Below are positions 22,750 to 34,200 of a DNA stretch of 64,000 nt, piece after piece. The translations under genes and the position numbers were made by a program. Below the pieces are notes generated by a model that was given only the letters and a program-made list of their open reading frames with translations, was not told the origin of the DNA and ran no database searches. Source of the DNA: Bubalus kerabau (Eukaryota; Chordata; Mammalia; Artiodactyla; Bovidae); assembly GCF_029407905.1 (NCBI RefSeq), contig NC_073624.1:4600501-4664500 (forward strand). Reading direction: 5' to 3'. Position 1 is the stretch's first letter, and each line of letters opens with the position of its first letter.

Positions 22750-22850
22750 GCTGGAATTCTGCCTCTTGGAATTCTTAGCTGTGTGGGCTCGGGCATATTC
22801 TCAGGGCTCTGGATCCTCAGTTCCCTCCTGTCTTCCTGGTAGGGGGCTAT
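22750..22850 (+). repeat. MIR-like fragment
   Basis: 'gggctggaattctgcctctt', 'agctgtgtgggctcgggcat' and 'cctcagttccctcctgtctt' follow MIR order. Confidence 0.5.
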
Positions 22851-23447
22851 GAGCAGGGAGGCTACTGCCATGGTCCCCAGCATGTGCTCTGGGGATGGTC
22901 AGGGCTGCAGGATGGTCAAGAGGGCTGGGGTGGGCAGGTCAGAGTGGGAGAGGCCAGATTCGTCCTGCTTGTGGGTTTCATGTCACATGGGGGAGCGGGT
23001 GCCATGAGTGGTGACTGGTGTCATCAGGCCTGTCACAGACTTCCTAGGTTGCTGGCACAGCAGGCTGGGCAAACAGGAACCCCACTCTGGCCCGTCCGTC
23101 ACCTGTACTTCCTGCTCAGGACCAGGTTGAGGGTGGCCAGAGGAGGGCAAGGCCAAGCAGGTGGCAGCATCACCTCAGGCTTGTCCCAGGTGTGGGGTAG
23201 GTACGGGGAGCAGAGGTGTCTCAGCCGGGAGCTCGGACCCTTGACCCTCAGACTCTGGAGAGGGTGGCTTGATGCACGTGGTGACAGTGGCAGAGGCTTC
23301 TGAAAAGCTCTATTTTTTCTTAGTGATGCGAGGAAGCAAGCTCTCCGTCCCCTGTGTGGCTGGGAGGAGGCCTGAGGACAGAGGTGAGCATGGGGAGTCA
23401 TCCGTGCAGGAGAGGATTCTCTCAGTTTTAAATTCTGGGGTGTTTGG
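22851..23447. other. Unique sequence, no gene seen
   Basis: GC-rich; a 139-residue plus frame at 22884-23303 has no recognisable domain. Confidence 0.4.
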
Positions 23448-23566
23448 GACTTCCCTGGCAGTCTAGCGGTTAAAACTCTGCGCTTCCACTGCAGGGGGTG
23501 CGGGTTCCATCCCTGGTCGGGGGATCCTGCATGCTGTGTGGTGTGGTCAAAAAGTTAAAATAAATT
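23448..23566 (+). mobile_element. CHR-type tRNA-derived SINE
   Basis: Forward copy: 'gggacttccctggcagtcta', 'gcgggttccatccctggtcg', 'gatcctgcatgctgtgtggt' and an A-rich end. Confidence 0.9.
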
Positions 23567-25269
23567 CTGGGGCATTTGCTTCTAGTCACAGGCAGACCTG
23601 TTTGTTAACATATGTTTCTTTTTTATTTGTTTAGCGGTGGGGTACTGGGAGTGTTATATGATCTAAACTCTCGATAACAAGGAACACATACCATTAATTG
23701 AAACAGATGGGTTAGCATCTATGTCTCCATATCCACCCTGGCCTTATTAAGTCTCAGTCACATTCACACTGGGCAGCTCTGTTTCGCACTGTGAGCCCAG
23801 CATGGGTGGAAGGATTCCCGCTATTTGAAGAACTAGCCTTCTTTTTCCTTGATTTCTAGCCTGACGTGACATACACTGGAGTCAAAGCTGGGGAGGTGGT
23901 GACAAGGGCTGGAAGTGACCAGCTGTGGGGACAGTGCATTTGGCGACAAAACTCAACCTTAGTCCAGGGCTGTGGGGGTCCGTCCTGCATGGCACCAGCA
24001 CATCTGCGTGTGTGGGTTGTGTCTGTTGGGAGTGTAAGCGTGGGTCACATCGGGGCATGTTCATGAGACCCCGTGTCCTTACACACATGCGTGTTTACAG
24101 CATCACACACCAACACTGTGGGGCCAAGGATGGAACTGATGTTTCCCGCCTGTCTGCCCTCACACCTGCTGTGACCCCAACCCAATGCTTAGAGTGCTTC
24201 CAGGCAAGAAGGGGTCAACTTAGGCCAGGGCTCCAGGGACACAACTCCTCCTGCCAAGCCTTAGCCTTGGATGGTTGATCAGCATCCGAAACATACGCAC
24301 CTGGTGTTGTTTCTGCTCATTCTGCCTGTGTCATCCTTTCCTTCCTCCTCCAACATTCCTGCTAATCCTTTAAAAACTGACTTTGGCACCTCCTCCGAGA
24401 AGGCTTCCCTGACTTCACCATGCTGGGCTAGGTCTTCCCCAGCTGGTTGCATGGCTCTAGGAGCAGGGGCCACACCCTCCTCCCATGGTGCTCCATCCCT
24501 CTCAAGATGTCTTGCCAAAGCTGGGAACACAGTAGGTGCTCGCTATATGCTGTATTTCAGGATAGTTACTTCTTCCCACCCCTCGCCAGGCGTGAGAGGA
24601 TTTTTCTTCAGGTTCACGTGAGAACCTGATGAGATTCCTGGAGGTAGAACCCCCAAATACGGGGCCTCCCTTTTTAGACTGGCCCCTAGGAGTTTCTCAC
24701 TCTCACGTTCTTCTCCACTGAGACTCCAGCAATTTGTTGAAGTTACCATTTAAGCGTTCCTGCCAGCGACAGTTGCCCAGCCATGGTCCTGGTAAGCCAT
24801 GATTCTCTGGAGCTACCTGTATGTCTGTCCAGGCAGCCTCCTGCCTCTGTCCCCTGCCCCCCATCCTTTGACTTGTCAGGGCCCAGCCTCTCCTGGGGCC
24901 CCAGTTGTCTGGCAGCAAAGACACCATCACTGCTGAGAAAGGAGCTTCCTTTCTTTCGGAGCAAACAAACACCCACACAGCTCTGGTGTGCAGTGATGGA
25001 GAGGGAGAGGGCTGGGATAATAGTCCCAGGGCGTCAGCTCCACCAGGGCCGGGCACCAAGGAGGTGCTCCTTCAGTGTTTGTTGACTGGCTGACTGAAGG
25101 CTTGCACAGGCCAGCTCTGTACCGACTTGCTTGAGCAGTCCTGAGCTGAGCCATGTGGAGGAGTTTGGGTTCAACCAGGTGGGCCTAAGAGCCCTCAGCT
25201 GTTTCCTCCCTCCCCTCGGAAAGTCAGCTCAGCCAGGACTAGGTCCTACACTTCTTTGGCTTTTCAAGG
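23567..25269. other. Mostly unique; two L2 relics
   Basis: L2-like pieces lie at about 24380-24560 ('cgagaaggcttccctgactt', 'gggaacacagtaggtgctcg') and 25000-25100 ('gggccgggcaccaaggaggt', 'ttcagtgtttgttgactggc'). No gene supported. Confidence 0.5.
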
Positions 25270-25545
25270 TTCCCCCCGCCCCTTAACAAAATGATGAAAT
25301 GCATAATAGACCAAAATATGCCCACAGCCAGAACTCATTATACATTTCCCCAAAGTTAAAAAAAAAAAGAGAGAGTTCTCCTTAATCACCTTTTCATATT
25401 TTCATTAACAGCATCAAAGCGATTAGGTCTGGAAAAAGCAATCTGAATCATAGTCATCTTGGAAGAAGTTGATGAAGAATGCAGAGGCATTTGAATTTCA
25501 AAGCCCAGCCTTTCTCCCTCATTAATGTTTTCTGCTCTGAGGGCT
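25270..25545. other. Candidate conserved noncoding island
   Basis: AT-rich, non-repeat block with 'gatgaaatgcataatag', 'cttttcatattttcattaac' and 'ctccctcattaatgttttc'. An A-run sits at about 25358-25368. Conservation is unverified. Confidence 0.3.
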
Positions 25546-26907
25546 CCCGTAAGACCCCACTGCCTGCCCCAGTCCTTCAGGGAGTTGGAGAACGTGAATG
25601 ACATGGCATCGGGGCTCCAAAGCGGTCGCTGCCACAGGGTGGGAGCCCCCTTTGCGAGCCCACTGGACCTTCCCCCTCACCCCCCCGACCCCCCCTCACC
25701 TGGCAATGCTTAGTGTCGCAGATTCTCTGTGTCAGCAGCTGTGGGGCGCCTGTCCAGGGCCCAGGTGGGGTGCAAGGCATGTAGGATGGAGCACCTCTTA
25801 GGGCACCCTCGGTCCAGCCAGGGAGACAGACCCAGCCCCTGTGTGGGAAGGGTCAGCGCAGACGCAAGGGACAGTGCCCCAGGGAACAGAGTGTCTACTG
25901 GGCGTATGGTGGCAGAGGGGCGGGTTCCTCGAGACAGAGACACAGGCGGGCCTGTGTTCTCCAGCAGGGGGGGGGAGCAGACTCCCCAAAGACACTGAGT
26001 GTCCTGGAGGTGATCAGGGCTATATTGGGTCCTGGAGGCCCCCAGGGGTTCCGGGGGGCAGTGGTGGACACACAGTGGACACATCGCCCGGGGCGGCTCA
26101 CCCCTTCTTTCCATCCTCCTGACTCCGGAGGGTCTGCCTTGGGCACAGGGTACCTCAGGCACACTGTCTCCAGCGCCGCCCCCAGGCCGGCCAGCCCTCA
26201 CTGGCCCCTGCAAGAGGCTGAAATCCTGAAACCAGCCGCGGTGCGGGGAGGGGGGCCATTTCCCAGGGACTTGAGAGGCACCCACAGTGAATGGGCCTTG
26301 GGGCATGGAGTGGGGGTGCTGAATGAGGAAACACGGTGAATGAAGGTCTCCCAGGGTGTGTTAGGAGCCCCTTCCATCCTGACTCACCCCCAGGGCAAGG
26401 CAGGGAACTCTTGAAGCAGAGGCAGAGCTCAAATGTCAAGCGTGGTCCCCAGAGCTGCTCTGAGAGTGGGTGTATCAGAGCGTCTGGAGGAGCCTTGACC
26501 ACACAGGTGCCAGCCCACCTTTACCTGTTGAGTCCACAGCTGCAGGTAGGGCAGGTGAGTCCGGCGGAGCAATTGCTGCTGTTGAGCATTGCAGCAGTGC
26601 AGAGGTCACTTGTCAGTCCAGCGAGAGGTGGCCTGCAGGTGCCGTCCTGAGTTGACCTGAGGAGTCAGCGTTGGTGGTTATGCAGCAGGCGGCGGGAGGG
26701 GGCTGTCTCCCCGCACACCTGGCCCTGCCCAGCCCGGCCCTCACCTGTCTCAGATGCTGACTCTGGAGTTGTACCAGCATCTTCCCAGTAGCCTTGCAGA
26801 GTGGACTGGGGACTGCTGGAGTCCATTCTGAGAAAACAGAGTGCAGGAAAGGAGTCCAGGGGCTCGAACATGGGGTGCGTCAGGATTTGCTGATCTTTTT
26901 GCCATTA
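25546..26907. other. Unique GC-rich sequence, no gene seen
   Basis: Long mirrored frames (for example 25710-26306 on the minus strand) reflect GC richness. A second, weaker CTCF-like word 'ccagcagggggggggag' is at 25961. Confidence 0.45.
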
Positions 26908-27117
26908 AGTGAGTGAAGTTGCTCAGTCATGTCCGACTCTTTGCAACCCCGTGGACTGTAGCCTACCAGGCTTCCCCATCCATGGGATTCTCCAGGCAAA
27001 AATACTGGAGTGGGTTGCCATTTCCTTCTCCAGGGGATCTTCCCGACCCAGGGATGGAACCCGGGTCTCTCGGATTGGAGGCAGACGCTTTAACCTCTGA
27101 GCCACCAGGGAAGCCCC
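26908..27117 (-). mobile_element. Bov-tA SINE with 12-bp target-site duplication
   Basis: Reverse Bov-tA from 'gtgagtgaagttgctcagtc' to complemented head 'gagccaccagggaagcccc'. Perfect flanking tttttgccatta at 26896-26907 and 27118-27129 marks the insertion. Confidence 0.95.
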
Positions 27118-27384
27118 TTTTTGCCATTAGGACCCTTTTAATCTTTCCTCTTAGAGGTGAGCATGCTGAGCGATGAGGCAGGCATGCCCTCCTAGCTTTC
27201 TGCTGTGCAGACAGGGTGCCCTCGGGCTGGCCGCACAGCGTCTCTGAGCTCTGCTTTTCCTAAGTATCTGGTCTCTGGGCCTTTGCAGAGCTCACTTCCT
27301 GCGATTCCTTGAGATGCTTGTGTTGCCAGGGTATGTGAGGGCCACAGAGTCGTGACCCCAACGGTTTCCAGAGTTCACGGAGAC

Positions 27385-27490
27385 ACAAGGCAGGGTTCAA
27401 GTCTCAGCTCTGACGTTTAGTAGCGGGATGTCCTTGGGCCAGTTAATTAGCCTCTCTGTGTCTCCCTTTTCTTATCTGTAACTTGGCTTC
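27385..27490 (+). repeat. MIR fragment
   Basis: 'ggttcaagtctcagctctga', 'tgtccttgggccagttaatt' and 'tttcttatctgtaacttgg' are colinear with MIR. Confidence 0.75.
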
Positions 27491-27494
27491 TGCA

Positions 27495-27692
27495 GCGTTG
27501 GTCCACAGTCCTCTTGGCCCCAGGGGCTGGTTTCGTGGAAGACAGTTTTCCCACGGACCGGGTGTGGGGGAGCGTTGATTTGGGGGGGATTCAGGTGCAT
27601 TACATTTATTGTCCACGTTATTCCTATTATTATTACAGCAGCTCTGCCTCAGATCATCAGGTGTTAGATCCCAGATGTTGGGGACCTCTGCT
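27495..27692. mobile_element. Small hAT-like DNA transposon relic
   Basis: 'ggtccacagtcctcttggcc', 'ggctggtttcgtggaagaca' and 'tcccagatgttggggacctc' match a common non-autonomous mammalian element whose complementary ends read ggtcc...ggacc. Family assignment is tentative. Confidence 0.5.
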
Positions 27693-28378
27693 CTGTGGGA
27701 CTGTGGCAAGGGACAAAGGAGGCGGTGGAGATTTATCCCATATGGGTGCACGTGGCAAGCAAACGCTAGACTTGATTATCATCAAGCTCCTCCTGGCTTC
27801 CCGGCCGTCACACGCTGACCTCTTGTCAGCCTCAAGCAGCTCCGTTTGCCGGTGGTGAGCATAGGTCCGGAGGCTGAAGGCTGGACCCTCTGACTCCACA
27901 GCTCATGTTCCGTGTCCGGCCTGTGACGGAGCAGGCGCTGTGGGCAGTGGGGGATCCGAGGGGGCAGGAACCCCGCAGTCATTAGCTGGTGCCGCTGTCT
28001 GCCGGGTGTCCTTGGTGCTGGAGACACCCGGCGTCTAGAGGTCTCCTGCTACCTGACGGGAGCCGGGCCAGACCACACAACCATCGCGTGGAGCCCGTGC
28101 AGCTCAGACCCTTGTCTGTTGCCTCCATGGAGCTGGGGGTGACTGGGACCACAGCAAGTTTCCTTGACCTTCAGAGCATCCTGTGATGGGTACCTGGCAG
28201 CTGAGCATCGTGTAGTCCCAGAAACAGCATCGCGATGGGGGTGTATCCAGGGGATGCAGGAGCCGATTCAGAGCATTCTGGGGCTACTGCTGGGGCAGTT
28301 TGAGCAACAAAATATGGTTTTGGGATCATAAGCCTCAGTGTGAAATAAATGTCAGTCCGTGCTAATAATAAGTGACTA
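27693..28378. other. Unique sequence, no gene seen
   Basis: GC-rich; nothing recognised. Confidence 0.4.
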
Positions 28379-28653
28379 TACTATGCTATGCTAAGTCACT
28401 TCAGTCGTGTCCGACTCTGTGCGACCCCAGAGACGGCAGCCCACCAGGCTCCCCCGTCCCTGGGATTCTCCAGGCAAGAACACTGGAGTGGGTTGCCATT
28501 TCCTTCTCCAGTGCACGAAAGTGAAAAGAGAAAGTGAAGTCGCTCAGTCGTGTCCGACTCCTAGCGACCCCATGGACTGCAGCCCACCAGGCTCCTCCAT
28601 CCATGGGATTTTCCAGGCAAGTGTACTGGAGTGGGGTGCCATTGCCTTCTCTG
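28379..28653 (-). mobile_element. BovA2 SINE with 12-bp target-site duplication
   Basis: Reverse BovA2 dimer; both monomers are near consensus, suggesting recent insertion. Flanked by aataagtgacta at 28367-28378 and 28654-28665. Confidence 0.95.
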
Positions 28654-28683
28654 AATAAGTGACTAAATAAGTAAATGAAGGAG

Positions 28684-28874
28684 AGGGACTTGTCTGGTGG
28701 TCCAGTGGTTAAGAATCCGCCTGCCAATGCAGGGGACGTGGGTTAGATCCCGATCTGGGAAGATCCTACGTGCCGCAGGGCAGCTAAGCCTGTGAGCCAC
28801 AGCTTCTGAGCCCACTCTCTAGAGCCTGTGCCCCACACCGAAGACCCAATGCAGCCACATAAAGAAAGATTAAA
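28684..28874 (+). mobile_element. CHR-type tRNA-derived SINE
   Basis: 'gggacttgtctggtggtcca', 'gggttagatcccgatctggg', 'gacccaatgcagccacataa' and an A-rich tail. The approximate target-site duplication aaatgaaggaga/aaatgaacgaga differs at one base. Confidence 0.9.
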
Positions 28875-28886
28875 AAATGAACGAGA

Positions 28887-29692
28887 AGAGACAACTTTGA
28901 CCCAGGCAGAAGAACACCAAGTAAATTACATCGATACTCTGCCCTGGAGGAGGTGGGCCCCCACCCCTTAACAGTGTGAGCTCTAGGTGTCATGACCCTT
29001 TCTGATTCTGCAGCGCGGACGCCGCACAATCACACCTCAGCCAGGTGAGTGAGGCCAGCGTCACAGAGCTGGGTCATGTTAGCAGCACGTTCCTGATGGG
29101 AGGGGATGTGAAGGGCACCTCATCTCTGTTTGTCCCCCCAATACCTGGTACCCCAATCTAAAGAGGAGAGAGAGAGCAGACAAACCCCAGGCAAAGAGCC
29201 TTCTACAAAACACCTGCCCAGTCGTCCTCAAAGGCCGTGTGAAGGTATTTCTGGAATCGCCCAGCCTGGCCCCGTGCGGCTTAGCTCCATTGAAGACGGC
29301 TCTGCCTTGCTGATGGGCAGGTGAACGGGCCCGTGGAAGTGAGGTCCTTGGAAATTAGATTCCTGGCTGGGGCTCCCGCTCCCGTGGGAGCAAGTGGTAT
29401 GTGCGGGCTGGGGGGCAGCTGGGGATGGGGTGGGGGTGCATCCTTTCCCAGTCACCTCGTCTCCAGCACATGGATAAGAAACAGATGAGAGAGGTGAAGG
29501 CGCTTGTCCGGGCTCACACAGCGGAAAGCAGTGAGTGTAGATGACAGGCTGTGCTGTGAGAACCATCCTGAGAGGCGGCTTCAAGCTCCGCGATCAGAGC
29601 GGCTCCAACAGGCCCAGCGGGGGGTCTCTCCCTGGGGGCTGCAGGTGACTCAGGCCCAAACCCGGGGATGCTGGCGGCTTTTATCCCCCCTT
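28887..29692. other. Unique sequence with a MIR piece
   Basis: A reverse MIR core is visible at about 29480-29545 ('gaggtgaaggcgcttgtccg', 'ctcacacagcggaaagc'). No gene supported. Confidence 0.5.
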
Positions 29693-29963
29693 GCTACTGC
29701 TAAGCCACTCCTGTCCTGTCTGACCCCGTGCGACCCCATAGACGGCAGCCCAACAGGCTCCCCCCGTCCCTGGGATTCTCCAGGCAAGAATACTGGAGTG
29801 GGTTGCCATTTCCTTCTCCAGTGCATGAAAGTGAAAAGTCAAAGTGAAGTACCTCAGTCGTGTCCGACTCTCAGCGACCCCATGGACTGCAGCCCACCAA
29901 GCTCCTCCGTCCATGGGATTTTCCAGGCAAGAGCACTGGAGTGGGGTGCCATTGCCTTCTCCG
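29693..29963 (-). mobile_element. BovA2 SINE
   Basis: Reverse dimer ending 'gtgccattgccttctccg'. Imperfect flanking ttatcccccc / ttatccgccc may be its target-site duplication. Confidence 0.93.
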
Positions 29964-31707
29964 TTATCCGCCCCCCCACAATCCCACACAAATCAATAAA
30001 TCAAGAAGACCCATTTCTTGTCTAAAGCCACATTAGAACTTTGCCTGCAGGCAAGAACTGTCCCCCAAAGATCTCACCCTGGGAGGTATCTCCCTTTAAA
30101 ATGTAGTTATTAATCATCAAGGCTGACATTAGCATAATGGGTTCGTTTAAATGTGGGCACAGGGAACGGGGCTCTTCTGTGGAGTGGGGCAGGAGTTGTT
30201 GTCTTCCTGCTGGAGAAGCGGGTATGGGAGGGATGCCCAGGGGTCAGGCTAAGGGCCAGGGTGGTGGGAAGGGTGGGCAGTTCATGAGGCCTGCAGGTGG
30301 GCCGCACAGGGTCCTCGCCTTCTCTCGGGGTGGGAGTACTCCGTTAGAAGCAGGGCTTGACTGTGGAGCGTGTCTCAGGGGGCGGGTGGGGGGTGGTCTG
30401 TGTTTTAAGGAAAATAACGGTAAACACCATGTAGGGAGACAAGGGCCGGGACCTCCATCAGGAATCGTAGAATACGGCCGCATTCTGGCCAGACGTCTCC
30501 TCGTTGACTCCCTGGTGCTAAAGAGAAGCTGGGGCCTCCAGGTTCTGACACAGCCGGACACGGCGGGGCTCGAGGCGGGAGCCAGTGCCCTTTCAGGGAA
30601 GAACTGTGATGCCCTCGGTCTGCCAGGCCTTTCTCCATCACCAGGGATCCAGAGAGTTGAGCTGAGGGCAGGTCACCCTTACGATCACAAAACTAATCTC
30701 TAAAAATGCCTTGTGGGGCTGGTCCTCTGTCTCCTACTTCATGTGGAGAGAGAAGCCCCGAGCAGAGGGCTTGGGGGGGGGCCTCTTTGAACTTTGGGGG
30801 TGTTTGCCCCGTACATGTTTCTGGGGCCCGGGCCTGGAGGGACATCAGTCAGAAACCCCGCTCTGTGCCTGCCCCCCCCCTCCCCCTGCGATGGTCCTGA
30901 CATCAGGGAAAGGCCTTGGGCACTGAAATTAAAGTGAAGTCTGTGCTTCGCGAGCAGGTAGCGACTGAACTCTGCCTGGTGCTTAGGAAGCGCCTGGGTA
31001 TCACTCGTTCCTTGAGCTGCCCTTTTGACCCTGGACGACGCCGGGAAAGGCGTAGAGACGCCCCCATCAAGCCGCCCCGGGGCCGCCAGACCAGCTCTCT
31101 GCAGGCACTTTCGTAGCAGTTCTTTCCTGCTGGAGGCAAACATCCGTTGGTGCTGGAACAGCGAGTTGCTGTGTCCAGAGCGCCCCGCATGGCCGTGTTC
31201 CCTTGTGACCTGCACCCTCTGCTCATCAGCAGCTGCCTCACTCCCTGGGTCACGTCCCGGCTGACATGACCCTTCCCTTCTCATCCTCAGATGAAGCAGG
31301 GGCTGGCAGAGGGTCCCCGAGGAGGGGGTGCTTGGCTTCAAGCAAAACCTCGATTCTGTGATGAGGTGAGGCCTGGAGTGAGCAACTTGCAGTCAGAGAA
31401 CTCAGTTTCCTCATCTTCAGGACATCTAAGTCCAGGAGACGGGGGGCCCATAACCTTGGGAGAAAGAAGCCTATTTTGGTTGGAGCAGGAGATGGAAGCT
31501 TCCAGAAGAAAAAAAAAAAAAAGGAACTGGCACCTGGTTGTACAGAGAAGGGTTTTCTAATTTGGTCAGGGAATTTAGGAAAGAGTAGCAAGAGGATTGT
31601 AGAAAACCAAGTCAGTGAAAACTCCAGGCAGAAAAGCAGCTGTGAGAGAGGGAGAGTTGACTTGATCATGGACACGCGCTATTTAAATGCAAATACAGGC
31701 TTATTTG
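29964..31707. other. Unique sequence, no gene seen
   Basis: Includes a short AT-rich patch at 30095-30165 ('gtagttattaatcatcaagg') and an A-run at about 31509-31523. Frames on both strands are uninformative. Confidence 0.45.
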
Positions 31708-31889
31708 GGGGACTTCCCAGACGGCTCAGTGCTAGAGAATCCTCTTGCCAGTGCAGGAGATGAGAAGGAAAAATGGCAACCCACTCCAGTACTCTTGTCT
31801 GGAAAATCCCATGGACAGAGGAGCTTGACAGGCCACAGCCGATGGGGTGGCAAAGAGTCGGACACCACTTAGCAACCAGACCACAACAG
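31708..31889 (+). mobile_element. Bov-tA SINE (first of three)
   Basis: Diverged forward Bov-tA: 'gggacttcccagacggctca', an internal shortening after 'gtgcaggagatgagaagg', and an end near 'gcaaccagaccacaacag'. Confidence 0.85.
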
Positions 31890-32039
31890 AAGTTAATTTA
31901 GATACTCCACCTGGAGGCAGCGTGGAGGAGCAGGAGCAAAGTACCTAGGGCCTTGCACACAGCCCTTCCCCAGACTCCCATCACTCCCTGCGTGAACCTG
32001 CTCTTGGTTCATAAGGTTTTTCGTGCAAGTAATCGGGAC

Positions 32040-32266
32040 GGGCTTCCCAGGTGGCTCAGTGATGAAGAATCCACCTGCCAGTGCAGGAGCCACAGGGGAC
32101 TCGGGTTTGCTCGCTGGGTCAGGAAGATCCCCTGGAGGAGGAAATGACAGCCCACTCCAGTATTCCTGCTGGGATAATTCCATGGACAGAAGAGCCTGGC
32201 AGGCTACAGTCCATGGGGTCACATGAGAGTCAGACACGACTGAAGCGACTGAGCACGCACGCATGC
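32040..32266 (+). mobile_element. Bov-tA SINE (second of three)
   Basis: Forward: 'ggcttcccaggtggctcagt', 'cccctggaggaggaaatgac', 'gagtcagacacgactgaagc'. Confidence 0.9.
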
Positions 32267-32293
32267 AATCAGGGGGGAAAAGCTTTTTAAAGA

Positions 32294-32509
32294 GAGTTAC
32301 TTTCCTGATGGCTCAGACAGTAAAGCGTCTGCTGCAATGTGGGAGACCTGGGTTCGATCCCTCGGTCAGGAAGATCTCCTGGAGAAGGAAATGGCAACCC
32401 ACTCCTGTACTCTTTTCTGGAAAATCCCATGGATGGAGGAGCCTGGTGGGCTACAGTCCATGAGGTTGCACAGCGTCGGATGCAACTGAGCAACTTCCGT
32501 TTCACTTTA
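32294..32509 (+). mobile_element. Bov-tA SINE (third of three)
   Basis: Forward: 'actttcctgatggctcagac', 'gacctgggttcgatccctcg', 'catggatggaggagcctggt'. Confidence 0.9.
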
Positions 32510-33084
32510 ACCCTTCGAAAGAGCTCAGTCCTGTGCTTGACCCACGAAAGTGCTGATGGGGACCTGGTTGTTCTCGCAGCCCTCAGCCCGGGGACCTGGG
32601 GTGTGGTCCCTCTCCCTCTACGGAACAGCAGAGGTGGGCCTGGAGGTCACTGTAGGTCCAGGGAAGCGGCGGGAAGCAGCCTGGGTGGTGGGCAGGACGG
32701 GAGGAAGTCCAGGGAGGGAGGGGGCAGGAAGGATGTACGGGAGGGCGCCCGGCAGTGGGGGCAGCGCCTCCAGGCACGGCTCCCACCTGGGGAAGCAGAG
32801 TGTGGGGTGATGAAGTGGCGCTCCAAGCACCTGCGGTGCTGCCTGCAGGAAAGCACTTCCTCCCGCCGCTCCCAGCTCTGGGGAGACCAGGCCAGGGGAT
32901 GGGGCGGGGGCTGAGATGATCAGGAAGGACCACCCACCCCTTAATTCTTGCCAAGTTTCTGGTTTCCCAAAAAAGGGCCCAGTGGATTCGGAAATGGGAA
33001 GCCCTGCCCTGGGAGGGTCCAGCAGTGGCCCTGCGTGGAGGGTCCTCCAGGGCTCCACCCCCTGGGCGGCGGCGGCGGCCTCAC
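32510..33084. other. Unique GC-rich sequence
   Basis: A purine-rich stretch at 32690-32750 and a (GGC)n patch at 33065-33080. No gene supported. Confidence 0.4.
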
Positions 33085-33310
33085 TGAGAGAGCCTGGCAA
33101 TTCCGAGTCCCGTAATGCGTGATAAATCCCAATATTTCTGCCATTAAACAATAGCGTCGCGAGGGCTGAATTGCCACCTGCAATGAGTAAATTAAATATT
33201 GACGATTTCATTGACTGTTAGATTTAATTTGGAGCCATCTTGCTGGGGCCGTAATGGGGCTGGAGATGACTTTGTATTGAATCCCAGCTGTCATCCCGTT
33301 AGGAGTTGAG
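33085..33310. other. Candidate conserved noncoding element / enhancer
   Basis: A sharp switch from GC-rich to AT-rich DNA. Contains 'gtaatgcgtgataaatccc', 'gccattaaacaatagcg' (SOX-like), 'gagtaaattaaatattgac' and 'gttagatttaatttggag'. No repeat family fits, and the left arm of the inverted duplication begins about 100 bases downstream. Confidence 0.4.
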
Positions 33311-33417
33311 TGATGAGGAAAAGATGCCCTCGCGATGTTGACGCGTCCCGACTCTGCGGCCCTGGGTCAGGCCTCCACCCCATCAATCTGGTGCCCGGGC
33401 TGGTTGGGGCCGCTCTC

Positions 33418-33585
33418 TGTCATTCCTGCTCGGCTCCTCTCCAGGCCGGCTGGCGAAGCCTGGTCCTCCTCCTCCCAGGAGACCGCACCTCAGTGTTCCC
33501 CCTGGAGGAGTCTGGATCTCCGGCCTTTGGGGCCAGCCTGGGACGTTGCTTCGGGACATACACGGAGCCTCTGCCCCTGTTTCCA
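33418..33585 (+). repeat. Inverted duplication, left arm (probable source copy)
   Basis: About 168 bases, from 'gtcattcctgctcggctcct' to 'cacggagcctctgcccctgt' and the following ttcca. They match the reverse complement of 34256-34434 at high identity, with two small insertions in the other copy. This copy lies in otherwise unique sequence. Confidence 0.9.
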
Positions 33586-33639
33586 GGCTCATTGCGCTTC
33601 GTGGTCACAACTGCCCGGTGGTCACAGGTCGTGATTACC

Positions 33640-33735
33640 CAGATCTGAAGCCCGGAGAGGTTTTGGACCTTCCCGAGGTCACACAGCCGAGGAGGAGTGA
33701 GCAGGACTCTGTGCCAGGCCGTCCAAGCCAGAGCC
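33640..33735 (-). repeat. MIR fragment
   Basis: 'gaagcccggagaggttttgg', 'cccgaggtcacacagccgag' and 'gactctgtgccaggc' read as a reverse MIR core. Confidence 0.65.
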
Positions 33736-34099
33736 ACCCCTGCTCCTGAGCAGGGACCGTGTCACCGCCCTGTGCCCACACAGGCCTGACCCCCCCGCAG
33801 GATTGCAGGTCTGTTCAGGGGCTGCTCTGAGCTTAGTGTGACTGTGGCTGCTGGGCTGGAAGCTCCACCCCGGCTGCTTGCCCACCGCCCCCGTGACCCT
33901 GGTGTCCCCTGTGCTGCTCACACCTCCTTGCCCTGGGCTTCCTCTGCCTGTCCCTGGAGGGTAGCGCCCGCGGCTTCTGTCAAGATCGGCCCCTTCAAAG
34001 CCCCACTGAAGTACCTGATCTGGTGCCCACCCTCCAGGAGGCCGGCTCTGCCACCGCCCGTCCGGTGGGGGTGGAAGGCCCCCTCACCAGGGCACGCGC
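33736..34099. other. Unique sequence in the inverted-duplication spacer
   Basis: No gene seen; GC-rich. Confidence 0.4.
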
Positions 34100-34200
34100 G
34101 TGAATGGATCTGGTGTCAGAAGGCCCAGGTCTGTTCAGGTCAGCTGTATTTTGCTGAGTGGCCTCGGGCAGGTCACATCACCTCTGCGTCTGTTTGAAAA
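34100..34200 (+). repeat. MIR fragment
   Basis: 'gctgagtggcctcgggcagg' followed by 'tcacatcacctctgcgtctg' matches the MIR core. Confidence 0.6.
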
